Source: Bacteroidetes bacterium UBA955 (GTDB lineage: Bacteria; Bacteroidota; Bacteroidia; NS11-12g; UBA955). Taken from it: DNA of 24,578 nucleotides. The translations under genes and the position numbers were made by a program. Below the pieces are notes generated by a model that saw only the letters and a list, made by a program, of their open reading frames with translations, did no database searches and had not been told where the DNA came from. The first letter of the stretch is position 1. Every line of letters begins with the position of its first letter. Shown piece by piece: positions 8,398-15,519 of this stretch. Location of the stretch: contig DBCP01000071.1 in assembly GCA_002293105.1 (NCBI GenBank), positions 35,540 through 60,117 on the forward strand, written 5' to 3'.

Positions 8398-8434
8398 CAT
8401 TGTATAATCGCGATAATTATTCATTGTATATTTG
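8398..8434 (+). promoter_or_regulatory. Promoter and candidate operator of the ArsR-type repressor gene
   Basis: TATATTTG (8427-8434) matches the -7 consensus. Upstream lie the perfect palindrome ATCGCGAT (8407-8414), the inverted pair ATAAT (8404-8408) / ATTAT (8416-8420), and the 9-bp direct repeat CATTGTATA at 8398-8406 and 8422-8430. AT-rich dyads next to the promoter are typical of ArsR autoregulation. That this protein binds here is inference. Confidence 0.5.
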
Positions 8435-8457
8435 CAATGCACGATAAAACAAACAAT

Positions 8458-8787
8458 ATGGCAATTCGCGGTACCTTCGAAAATAAAATCACTATCATGG
8501 CAGATGGATTGAAGGCCATGGGTCACCCTGGCAGAATCGCTATATTAATGCATTTGATGCAACACGGCGAGTGTTCTTGTCAAGACATCGTTGACCAACT
8601 CCCCTATAGCCAAAGCACTGTATCGGGACATTTGCAAAAATTGAAGGATGGTCGCTTGATAAAAATGAAATCAGTAAAAACCTCCAGCGTTTACAGCATT
8701 GATCTAGAATCGATTGAATCGTTGTACGGTGAATTGGGCGATGTATTTCAGTTGAAAGTGGACAAAAAGCAATTATCGCTCTTTTAA
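8458..8787 (+). CDS. ArsR/SmtB-family winged-helix transcriptional repressor
   Basis: 109 residues. ALGHPGRI-like sequence (LKAMGHPGRIAILMHL, from residue 18) followed by a helix-turn-helix (IVDQLPYSQSTVSGHLQKLKDGRLI, about 44-68) and a beta-wing is the ArsR layout. GECSCQDIV places C39 and C41 where the metal-sensing ELCVCD box of ArsR/CadC proteins lies, so thiol-metal or redox sensing is possible. Many Bacteroidota homologues with this motif have unknown ligands. An in-frame ATG at 8437 lies 2 bp after the -7 box and would be upstream of the expected transcription start, so the ATG at 8458 is preferred. No obvious metal-resistance gene is adjacent; it may control itself or the nitroreductase. 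Its stop overlaps the convergent DUF1015 gene. Confidence 0.8.
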   Translation: MAIRGTFENKITIMADGLKAMGHPGRIAILMHLMQHGECSCQDIVDQLPYSQSTVSGHLQKLKDGRLIKMKSVKTSSVYSIDLESIESLYGELGDVFQLKVDKKQLSLF

Positions 8788-9995
8788 TCAAACTGTTGCG
8801 AAACAAACCCTGTGAGTAGTTTGGGTTCAATCCAAGTGCTTTTTGGTGGCATAGTTAGGTTTTGATCAGCCACAGCTTCTACTTGATCGAAGGAATTTGC
8901 CGGCAAAACGAACACGCAGTCACACTCCCCTTGGTCAATGATCCATTTCATTTTTTGCAATGGTGTGTCGCCCCGCATAAAAGAAATCCGTGCATCGTGG
9001 CTGGTATTTTCAATGCCCATCAAACCACGAATAATTCCTGATTCTATGCGCGTCACCTCCAATTTTTCAACGGCATTCATTGCAGTTGTGGTTTCGCCCA
9101 AAGAAAAGACAAAACAACCGCTCGAGGTCATCACCATGGACTCGTTCGACTGAACCGTTGGCAATTCGGCCAAAGAAACGCTGCGGTATGCAATGTTATT
9201 ATCGTTGAAATAGCCCTCAACATTGGGTTCTCCACAGCCTGATATAATGCGATGAAACGACTTAATCAACAAATCATCTTGATCCATCACCAAAGACATC
9301 AAGCCATGTTGATTTACCTTCCCTGATTCTTGTAAATACTGGGTTACAGCAGCTACACGATGATGTCCGTCTGCAATGTATAACGAATCCAGCATCCCAA
9401 ACCCATCAACAACCAACGACTGTTCGTTCTTGGAGAGCGACCATAAACGATGAACAAAGCCCAGCGCATCTGTGGTTTCAACCAGGGGTTCAGCAGTTCT
9501 TGGTGTGTGTAACCAATCTTTGATATTCGCAGGCAACTTCTGTGTCAGCAACACCGGTTCGGAAATCGAATTGAGCACATCGATGTGTTTAACCAGTCTT
9601 CCCGCCTTGCTCTGAATCACATTTTCGTGTTTTTTCACAGTTCCATCGGCACAATTCTCCGCGCCCACCGCCAAAATAATCCCACGCAATGGCAAAATCC
9701 CCGGCTGAACTTGCTCATATAGAAACATCGCATCCTCTATTTTGGATAGGGCGCCGGCCAAGGCCAATTTATCGAGATGGGCTTTACTGGCTTCATAAAA
9801 CTGATTGGTACCCTGCTCTATACTCGGGTCTAAAAACTGGGGCTTTACGATACGGATATAACTCAAGGCTTCCTCTTGTGCCAATGCCTCCAACTCAGAT
9901 TGCGGAAGTTTTCCCGATCCGTAGGTAGGAATGCGATGTTGCAACTCCCGTGTTGGAACCAATGCCGTAAAAGGAAGAATCCGAAGAGCAGTCAA
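8784..9995 (-). CDS. DUF1015-family protein of the serine cluster
   Basis: 403 residues, usual for DUF1015. Signatures: ILPFTALVPT at the N-terminus (the PF-AL-P element), LSYIRIVKPQFLD, KKHENV at 121-126 (the RHE-like element), and LYIADGHHRVAA (ADGHHR at 208-213), the most conserved motif of the family. It starts 7 bp after serA ends, and serA overlaps serC, so the three form one operon; this order recurs in Bacteroidota and other phyla. Homologues are annotated as putative kinases or phosphatases, and some DUF1015 proteins have been discussed as serine-kinase-like enzymes of the SbnI/SerK type; I cannot verify that here. Being the third gene of a pathway that otherwise lacks serB locally, a role in phosphoserine or serine metabolism is a reasonable inference. 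Confidence 0.85.
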   Translation of the reverse strand: MTALRILPFTALVPTRELQHRIPTYGSGKLPQSELEALAQEEALSYIRIVKPQFLDPSIEQGTNQFYEASKAHLDKLALAGALSKIEDAMFLYEQVQPGILPLRGIILAVGAENCADGTVKKHENVIQSKAGRLVKHIDVLNSISEPVLLTQKLPANIKDWLHTPRTAEPLVETTDALGFVHRLWSLSKNEQSLVVDGFGMLDSLYIADGHHRVAAVTQYLQESGKVNQHGLMSLVMDQDDLLIKSFHRIISGCGEPNVEGYFNDNNIAYRSVSLAELPTVQSNESMVMTSSGCFVFSLGETTTAMNAVEKLEVTRIESGIIRGLMGIENTSHDARISFMRGDTPLQKMKWIIDQGECDCVFVLPANSFDQVEAVADQNLTMPPKSTWIEPKLLTGFVSQQFD

Positions 9996-10002
9996 AACAA
10001 AA

Positions 10003-10950
10003 CTATTTGAAGAAACCCGTAATCTTTTCCGCCAATTCTATACCTACGCGTTCTTGTGCCTCTTTGGTACTTGCACCTATATGGGGCGATAAACTGCAGT
10101 TGTCCTGTGATATCATCAAATCGTTTGAGGGGGGCTCATTTTCAAAAACATCCACACCCGCACAAGAAATCTGACCACTTTGCAATGCCTCAGCCAATGC
10201 TACCTCGTTTACAACGCCACCACGGGCACAATTGATAAGTACGGAACCCGCTTTCATTTGGGCAATTTCCGCAGCACCAATGACTTCTGCACTGCCCGGA
10301 GTATGAATGGTAAGACAGTCTGATTGCGACAACACCGTATCCAGGGACTGACCTTTCAACGTTACTTTAAAATTGTGCGATTGATATGCCTTGGCCATTT
10401 GTACAACAACATCAAACTCGCGTTGCTTGTAATCATAAACCAACACCTCCATGCCAAGTCCGATGGCCATTTTCGCCACTTCCTGTCCTATTCTACCAAA
10501 CCCAATGATACCCAGCTTCTTCCCCATCAATTCAAATCCATCCGAATACACTTTCTTCATGTCTTTGAAACCCGCGATGCCGTTGGTGGGCATTTGACGG
10601 TTGGCTTTGTGCAAAAAACGCGACAGCGAAAACAAGTGCGCAAACACCAATTCAGCCACCGAGCGTGAACTCGCATTGGGGGTATTCACCACGGGGATAT
10701 TCTTTTCACCCGCTGCTTTCATATCGATGTTGTCCAAACCCACACCCGCTCTAGCAATCAACTTCAATGATGAAGCATTGATCACGCTGGCATTGACTTT
10801 GGTTGCGCTGCGCACGATCAACACATCGTATTCACCGATAACATTTGGCAATTCCTCTTGCGTGACTTTGTTGGTAATCACCTCGAAGCCTGCTGCTTCT
10901 AAAATTTGTTTTCCGGCAGCATCGATACCGTCGTTCGCTAAAACCCTCAT
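10003..10950 (-). CDS. serA: D-3-phosphoglycerate dehydrogenase (short form)
   Basis: 315 residues. It oxidises 3-phosphoglycerate to 3-phosphohydroxypyruvate with NAD+, the first step of serine synthesis. The NAD-binding GFGRIG is at 150-155. The catalytic Arg lies in CARGGVV (R243), the Glu in FENEP (E272), and the His in SPHIGAST (H290). LIARAGVGLDNID is the usual substrate/dimer segment. The protein stops shortly after the catalytic domain, so it lacks the C-terminal ACT domain that gives serine feedback in long SerA proteins; this short type is common in Bacteroidota. The start overlaps the serC stop by 4 bp, and DUF1015 follows after 7 bp. A general 2-hydroxyacid dehydrogenase is the alternative, but the operon makes SerA by far more likely. 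Confidence 0.93.
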   Translation of the reverse strand: MRVLANDGIDAAGKQILEAAGFEVITNKVTQEELPNVIGEYDVLIVRSATKVNASVINASSLKLIARAGVGLDNIDMKAAGEKNIPVVNTPNASSRSVAELVFAHLFSLSRFLHKANRQMPTNGIAGFKDMKKVYSDGFELMGKKLGIIGFGRIGQEVAKMAIGLGMEVLVYDYKQREFDVVVQMAKAYQSHNFKVTLKGQSLDTVLSQSDCLTIHTPGSAEVIGAAEIAQMKAGSVLINCARGGVVNEVALAEALQSGQISCAGVDVFENEPPSNDLMISQDNCSLSPHIGASTKEAQERVGIELAEKITGFFK

Positions 10951-12017
10951 GACGCGAAATTTTCCATTACGTGAACCAAAGCTTGTACACTCTCCAATGG
11001 CAATGCATTGTATAAAGACGCACGATATCCTCCCACAGAGCGATGGCCTTTTAGGCCCGACAACTTAGCTTCTTTGCAAGCTTGGTTGAACTTATCTTCC
11101 AAATGCAAATGCTCTTCGTTGAACACGAAGCAAACATTCATTTGTGATCGATCTTCTACGGCAGCAGTCCCTTTAAAATACGGACTGTTATCAATAGCGT
11201 TGTACAACAAATCGGCTTTCGCAGTATTTCTATCAGCCATGGCTTCAACGCCACCCAATTCTTTCACCCACTCCAAGTTGTATTTCGAAACCAAAATTGG
11301 GAATACCGGCGGAGTGTTATACATACTGTCATTTTCAGCATGGATACTGTATTTCATCATGGTTGGGATATGTCGATCCGCCACGCGATTATACATGTCT
11401 TTTCTCAAAATCACCAGCGTAACACCGGCAGGACCCATGTTCTTTTGGGCACCGGCATAGATCATCGCGAATTTCGACACATCCACGGGTTTCGAGAAAA
11501 TATCAGAACTCATATCGCAAATCAACGGTACATCGCCGCACTGGGGATACGCCTTGATTTGAGTACCGAAAATGGTATTGTTACTGGTGCAATGAAAATA
11601 ATCAGCATCCGCAGGAACTATGTAATCTTTGGGCACAAAAGAGAAATTGGCCGATTTACTCGATGCCAAAACCTCTGTCTGTCCATACCCTTGTGCTTCA
11701 ATGATCGCCCGACTTGCCCAAGTACCCGTTTGGGTATAGGCAGCCTTGGTTTTTAAGAAGTTCATAGGGATTTGAAAAAACTGCGTACTTGCACCACCTT
11801 GCAAAAATAACACGTCGTAATTTTCAGGAACGGAGAGCAAATCTCTTACCAGTTGGGCAGCATCTGCCATTACTTTTTCAAACTCTTTGCCTCGGTGAGA
11901 AACTTCCAAAATGCTCAAACCTGTACCAGCAAAATTGCGGATGTCCTGTATGCTTTTTTCAAAAGCACTCTCTGCCAAAATGGAGGGACCTGCAGAGAAA
12001 TTGTGAATCTTTGACAT
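10947..12017 (-). CDS. serC: Phosphoserine aminotransferase
   Basis: 356 residues, standard for SerC. PLP enzyme that transfers an amino group from glutamate to 3-phosphohydroxypyruvate to give 3-phosphoserine, and can also act in pyridoxine synthesis. The N-terminal HNFSAGPSILAE, the HRGKEF phosphate-binding segment at 41-46, LQGGASTQF, and the Schiff-base lysine K192 in YAGAQKNMGPAG are all present. It is the first gene of the serC-serA-DUF1015 operon. A minus-strand promoter candidate precedes it: TTG (12065-12063), 20 bp, TAAAATTG (12042-12035), one base off the -7 consensus. That box forms half of a 20-bp palindrome shared with the divergent gene. Confidence 0.95.
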   Translation of the reverse strand: MSKIHNFSAGPSILAESAFEKSIQDIRNFAGTGLSILEVSHRGKEFEKVMADAAQLVRDLLSVPENYDVLFLQGGASTQFFQIPMNFLKTKAAYTQTGTWASRAIIEAQGYGQTEVLASSKSANFSFVPKDYIVPADADYFHCTSNNTIFGTQIKAYPQCGDVPLICDMSSDIFSKPVDVSKFAMIYAGAQKNMGPAGVTLVILRKDMYNRVADRHIPTMMKYSIHAENDSMYNTPPVFPILVSKYNLEWVKELGGVEAMADRNTAKADLLYNAIDNSPYFKGTAAVEDRSQMNVCFVFNEEHLHLEDKFNQACKEAKLSGLKGHRSVGGYRASLYNALPLESVQALVHVMENFAS

Positions 12018-12034
12018 AGTTGCCTAAACAGTTA

Positions 12035-12054
12035 CAATTTTACGCGTATAATTG
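12035..12054. promoter_or_regulatory. 20-bp near-perfect palindrome between serC and the divergent OM-protein gene
   Basis: CAATT-t-TACGCGTA-t-AATTG pairs at 9 of 10 positions. Its left arm is the minus-strand -7-like box TAAAATTG facing serC; its right arm is the plus-strand TATAATTG facing the exported-protein gene. It may be an operator covering both promoters, or the fortuitous result of two abutting -7 elements. Confidence 0.45.
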
Positions 12055-12075
12055 CGGCTAAACAAGCAATCAACC

Positions 12076-12663
12076 ATGTTTCAACCCAAAGGTTTTACAG
12101 TTTTTATCCTCTTCTTAGTGAGTCAATTTTGTTATGGGCAATATGACGGGGTGAATGGAGAGACAACTGATACCCGCCAATCCGTGCCGCTGCAGAAAAC
12201 CTCAAAAAACAATAACGACACACTGATAGACGATTATGAGGAAAAACCCAGCATAATGGACATCATTTCTGTATACAAGGGCATTGAGATTGCCACCAAT
12301 GGAAGTCAAAACTTGTTGTTTTTATCATTGGATCCTCAGGCGGGGGTGAGTTTGAATGAACGATTGTTTTTGGGCGGGGGTGTCAACTTGGCCATTAACA
12401 ACGCTTCAGCCATGGGCGGTGTATTTGGCTTTTCTCGCCTATCAATCAATAAAATATTCTTTCAAGCAGAATATCGCTCGGTAAACACCTTTTTAATTGA
12501 AGAACAGAAGCGCGGTTGGGTAAGCAGTCCCATTGTTATGGTGGGATTTGTTTATGGCGAGGATATGGCGAGCTGGGCATCTATTGGACTTTCGACCAAC
12601 AGTGAATTTTCACGCAATATGCCGTTTGGCGCTCTCACATACCGATTTGGTATACGGTTCTAA
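12076..12663 (+). CDS. Small exported protein, probable outer-membrane beta-barrel; family not recognised
   Basis: 195 residues. A signal peptide occupies roughly residues 1-21 (FTVFILFLVSQFCYG), with likely cleavage before QYDG. A polar linker (about 22-62) follows, then alternating hydrophobic/polar strands, for example LFLSLDPQAGVSLNERLFLGGGVNLAI and IFFQAEYRS, and a C-terminal RFGIRF ending in Phe, as is usual for barrel proteins handled by BAM. The length fits about eight strands. I do not recognise a named family, and no function should be assigned. The frame is open back to a TTG at 12052, but that lies in the promoter palindrome and would precede the signal peptide, so the ATG at 12076 is preferred. 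The gene is divergent from serC and convergent with nuoN, with 32 bp between stops and no clear terminator. Confidence 0.65.
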   Translation: MFQPKGFTVFILFLVSQFCYGQYDGVNGETTDTRQSVPLQKTSKNNNDTLIDDYEEKPSIMDIISVYKGIEIATNGSQNLLFLSLDPQAGVSLNERLFLGGGVNLAINNASAMGGVFGFSRLSINKIFFQAEYRSVNTFLIEEQKRGWVSSPIVMVGFVYGEDMASWASIGLSTNSEFSRNMPFGALTYRFGIRF

Positions 12664-12695
12664 AACGAGGGGTGATTGAAAGAAACGGAAGTGAA

Positions 12696-14081
12696 TTAGA
12701 AAATGCCATTGAGCACAGCCCAGGGCATTGCACCCAAAAGCAAAATCAACGAAGCTAGCAGCAGCAACCATCCACGATCGACCATCGGCATACGTTCTTC
12801 ACTTTCTTGCATGAATGCATGTTTGAAAAACTTGAAGTAGTAACCTACACTGATGGCTGAACCAAGCAGACCGATACCTACCAACCAAGGCATATGCTGC
12901 CAAGCGAAGGAGAACAGATAAAATTTGGCGTTAAAACCCGCACTAACCGGTATACCAGCCATCGATAACACACCAACCACCAACGCAACGCCAACAATCG
13001 GCGAACGTTTTGCAAGGCCATTGAACGCGCTAAAATCCTTTTTCCCAGTACTTACCGAAAGTTGGTTGGCGATCGAGAATACCAATACACTGGCCAATGC
13101 GTAGGCTAAGCCGTAAAACCACAAAATCCATGTATTCGTTCCATCGGCCATGAGCAAAAACATCACCAAATAACCGGCATGTGCAATACTACTGAAAGCC
13201 AATGTGCGTTTCACCGATGTTTGATTCAATGCCGCAATGTTACCCCACAAAATGGTCAATCCACCCAACACTGAAATCCATCCTTTCCAAGCATCCGCAA
13301 TCCCTGCGAATGTGTTCAAGAAGCGATAAAATGCCACAAAAGCAGCAATCTTCACGATGGTAGCCATATATAAGGTAGTGCGATTTGGACTCCCTTCATA
13401 CACGTCTGGTGCCCAGAAATGGAATGGAGCAGCAGCCACTTTAAACAACAAACCCACACTCATCAATACGATTCCCGCGTTGATCAATACTGGCAAAGGC
13501 ATTCCTTCCATTGCATGCATAAAACTGGGCTTAATACCCATCATTTCAAGCTCCAAAGAACCTGTACCACCGTATATAAACGCGGTACCCAAAAGGAATA
13601 TACCCGTTGAGAACGCACCCATCAAGAAATATTTCAATGCCGCTTCGTTAGAGGCCAAATTGTTTTTACTCGCACCGGCCAAAACAAACAAGGGAATTGA
13701 GAGTACCTCGATACCCAAAAACAACATCACCAAATGCTGGTAGGAAACCATCATATATGCACCACACAAACTGAACATCATCAAGCCCAGTTGGTCGTTT
13801 CCGATAATTTCGTTCTTTCTGAACATCAAAATGATCAAACCCACAATGAACGCCAATAACGCAGAGAACAAATGTTGTTCTTTACCAAACAACATCATAT
13901 TGGCGGGCACCCAAGATTCCAAGATGCCAAACGACATTAAATTGGCCGAACAAGCCCATGACAAGCCCGCTGACGCAAACAACGAAATCGCGGCAAAAAC
14001 GGAATAATTGGATTCCTTTTTATTAAGACCCAAAAACAGCAACGCCACGGCGCTGAAAAAGGTTACAAACAAGGCGATCAT
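12696..14081 (-). CDS. nuoN: NADH-quinone oxidoreductase subunit N (antiporter-like)
   Basis: 461 residues and about 13-14 helices. One of the three Mrp-antiporter-like proton-pumping subunits of complex I. The helix-5 Glu lies in FLGIEVLSIPLFVL, the helix-7 Lys in LLFKVAAAPFHFWAPDVYEGSP, and a helix-8 region in TLYMATIVKIAAFVAFYRF. AFNGLAKRSP and AGIPVSAGFNAKFYLF are typical NuoN C-terminal segments. It is the last gene of the nuoI-N run and overlaps the nuoM stop by 4 bp, which suggests translational coupling. Confidence 0.95.
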   Translation of the reverse strand: MIALFVTFFSAVALLFLGLNKKESNYSVFAAISLFASAGLSWACSANLMSFGILESWVPANMMLFGKEQHLFSALLAFIVGLIILMFRKNEIIGNDQLGLMMFSLCGAYMMVSYQHLVMLFLGIEVLSIPLFVLAGASKNNLASNEAALKYFLMGAFSTGIFLLGTAFIYGGTGSLELEMMGIKPSFMHAMEGMPLPVLINAGIVLMSVGLLFKVAAAPFHFWAPDVYEGSPNRTTLYMATIVKIAAFVAFYRFLNTFAGIADAWKGWISVLGGLTILWGNIAALNQTSVKRTLAFSSIAHAGYLVMFLLMADGTNTWILWFYGLAYALASVLVFSIANQLSVSTGKKDFSAFNGLAKRSPIVGVALVVGVLSMAGIPVSAGFNAKFYLFSFAWQHMPWLVGIGLLGSAISVGYYFKFFKHAFMQESEERMPMVDRGWLLLLASLILLLGAMPWAVLNGIF

Positions 14082-15517
14082 GACATCACCCCCCTTGCTT
14101 CAGAAACCCACTGACCAATTTGTACAATACTGTTGTGCACGATATCTATTAATATTTGTGGCATGAAACCCAATCCCAAAATAAAGAATGTGATGATTCC
14201 AAATGCCAATATCTCATTCCATTTCAAACTCGCCACTTCCCCTTTACCCTCTCCAAACATACTAAACTGAACCATTCTGAAGACATAGACCGCACAGAAT
14301 ATGATCGTTAAACCAGCCAACAATGATAGATTGGGTCGGTAAGCATACAACGACTTCAGTAACAACAATTCTCCTGGAAATCCATTGGTGAATGGCACAG
14401 CCACGGTACCCAATGCGATCAACATGAAGAAAATCATGAACAAGCGGTTGTTCTTCGCCAATCCACCCAATTCGCCCAACATGCGTGTTCCGGTGCTTCT
14501 TTCGATCAATTCAATCACCAAAAACAAACCCACCACGTTGATACCGTGAACAAAAAGCTGAATCACACTACCCTCCAAGCCTTCCAACGTCAAGGTAAAA
14601 ATGCCTGCGGCAATCAAACCCACGTGCGACAACGAAGAAAAAGCAACCAATCGCTTCATGTCTTTCTGTCGGATCGCAATCAAAGCACCATACAACACAC
14701 CGGCAACCGACAATCCAATGACCCACGGTTGATAGAACTCGATGCTCTCTGGTGCCAAAGGCAAAAACCAACGCAACAACCCATACAAACCCATTTTCAG
14801 CATGATACCACTCAAGAGCATGGTACCCGCCGCTGGCGTATTGGTATATGTATCTGCCTGCCAGGAATGGAAAGGCAATACGGGAATCTTTACCAAGAAG
14901 GCCAACAAAATACCACCGCCAACAAAAATTGATTCGGTATGCGACAATTCAACCGCACGCAATGCTTCAAAGGCAAATGAATAATTGGCTGTATGCAAAA
15001 ACAAGTAAATCAAACTCGCCAACATCGCCAAGGAACCCACAAAAGTGTAGATGAAAAACCTCAAGGTGATTTTAAAAGCATTTTCTCCGCTCATGGTGAG
15101 GGTGATGAAGTAAATCGGAATCAAGGCCAACTCCCAAAAGATGTAAAACATCAATCCGTCTTGCGCCATAAAAACACCGTTCAACGCACCTTGCATGAAC
15201 AAAGTGAGGGCGGTGATTTTCACGCGATTTTCATCGTTGCGAATGCCACCCAAAATGATGACAGGAACCAAAATATTGGTCAACAACAATAAGATGCCCG
15301 TTAGTCCGTCAAAACCCGTCGTAAAACGAATGTTATCTGAAATCCATGGCTGATCAAAAAGGGTCTTCCAACCGCCATCCACGCCCACGTGGTTAAAAAA
15401 CTGTGCAATAAAAATCAAGGGCAACATCGATAGCAAGGCCGACATCCAAATTTGATTCTTTTTGCCCAAAGCCATCACCGCGATGGAAGCCAATATAGGA
15501 ATGATTATTACTTCCAT
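14078..15517 (-). CDS. nuoM: NADH-quinone oxidoreductase subunit M (antiporter-like)
   Basis: 479 residues, all-helical membrane subunit of complex I that pumps protons. The key Glu lies in YIFWELALIPIYFI and the key Lys in LVKIPVLPFHSWQADTYTNTP, followed by the family hallmark AGTMLLSGIMLKMGLYG. RLVAFSSLSHVGLI and NGFPGELLLL match canonical NuoM helices 10 and 12. It starts 2 bp after nuoL ends and overlaps nuoN. The order L-M-N is the standard one. Confidence 0.96.
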   Translation of the reverse strand: MEVIIIPILASIAVMALGKKNQIWMSALLSMLPLIFIAQFFNHVGVDGGWKTLFDQPWISDNIRFTTGFDGLTGILLLLTNILVPVIILGGIRNDENRVKITALTLFMQGALNGVFMAQDGLMFYIFWELALIPIYFITLTMSGENAFKITLRFFIYTFVGSLAMLASLIYLFLHTANYSFAFEALRAVELSHTESIFVGGGILLAFLVKIPVLPFHSWQADTYTNTPAAGTMLLSGIMLKMGLYGLLRWFLPLAPESIEFYQPWVIGLSVAGVLYGALIAIRQKDMKRLVAFSSLSHVGLIAAGIFTLTLEGLEGSVIQLFVHGINVVGLFLVIELIERSTGTRMLGELGGLAKNNRLFMIFFMLIALGTVAVPFTNGFPGELLLLKSLYAYRPNLSLLAGLTIIFCAVYVFRMVQFSMFGEGKGEVASLKWNEILAFGIITFFILGLGFMPQILIDIVHNSIVQIGQWVSEARGVMS

Positions 15518-15519
15518 GA

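Noticed and set aside
12664..12695. Gap between the exported-protein gene and nuoN searched for a bidirectional terminator
   Set aside because: No inverted repeat with a T or A run is visible in these 32 bp.
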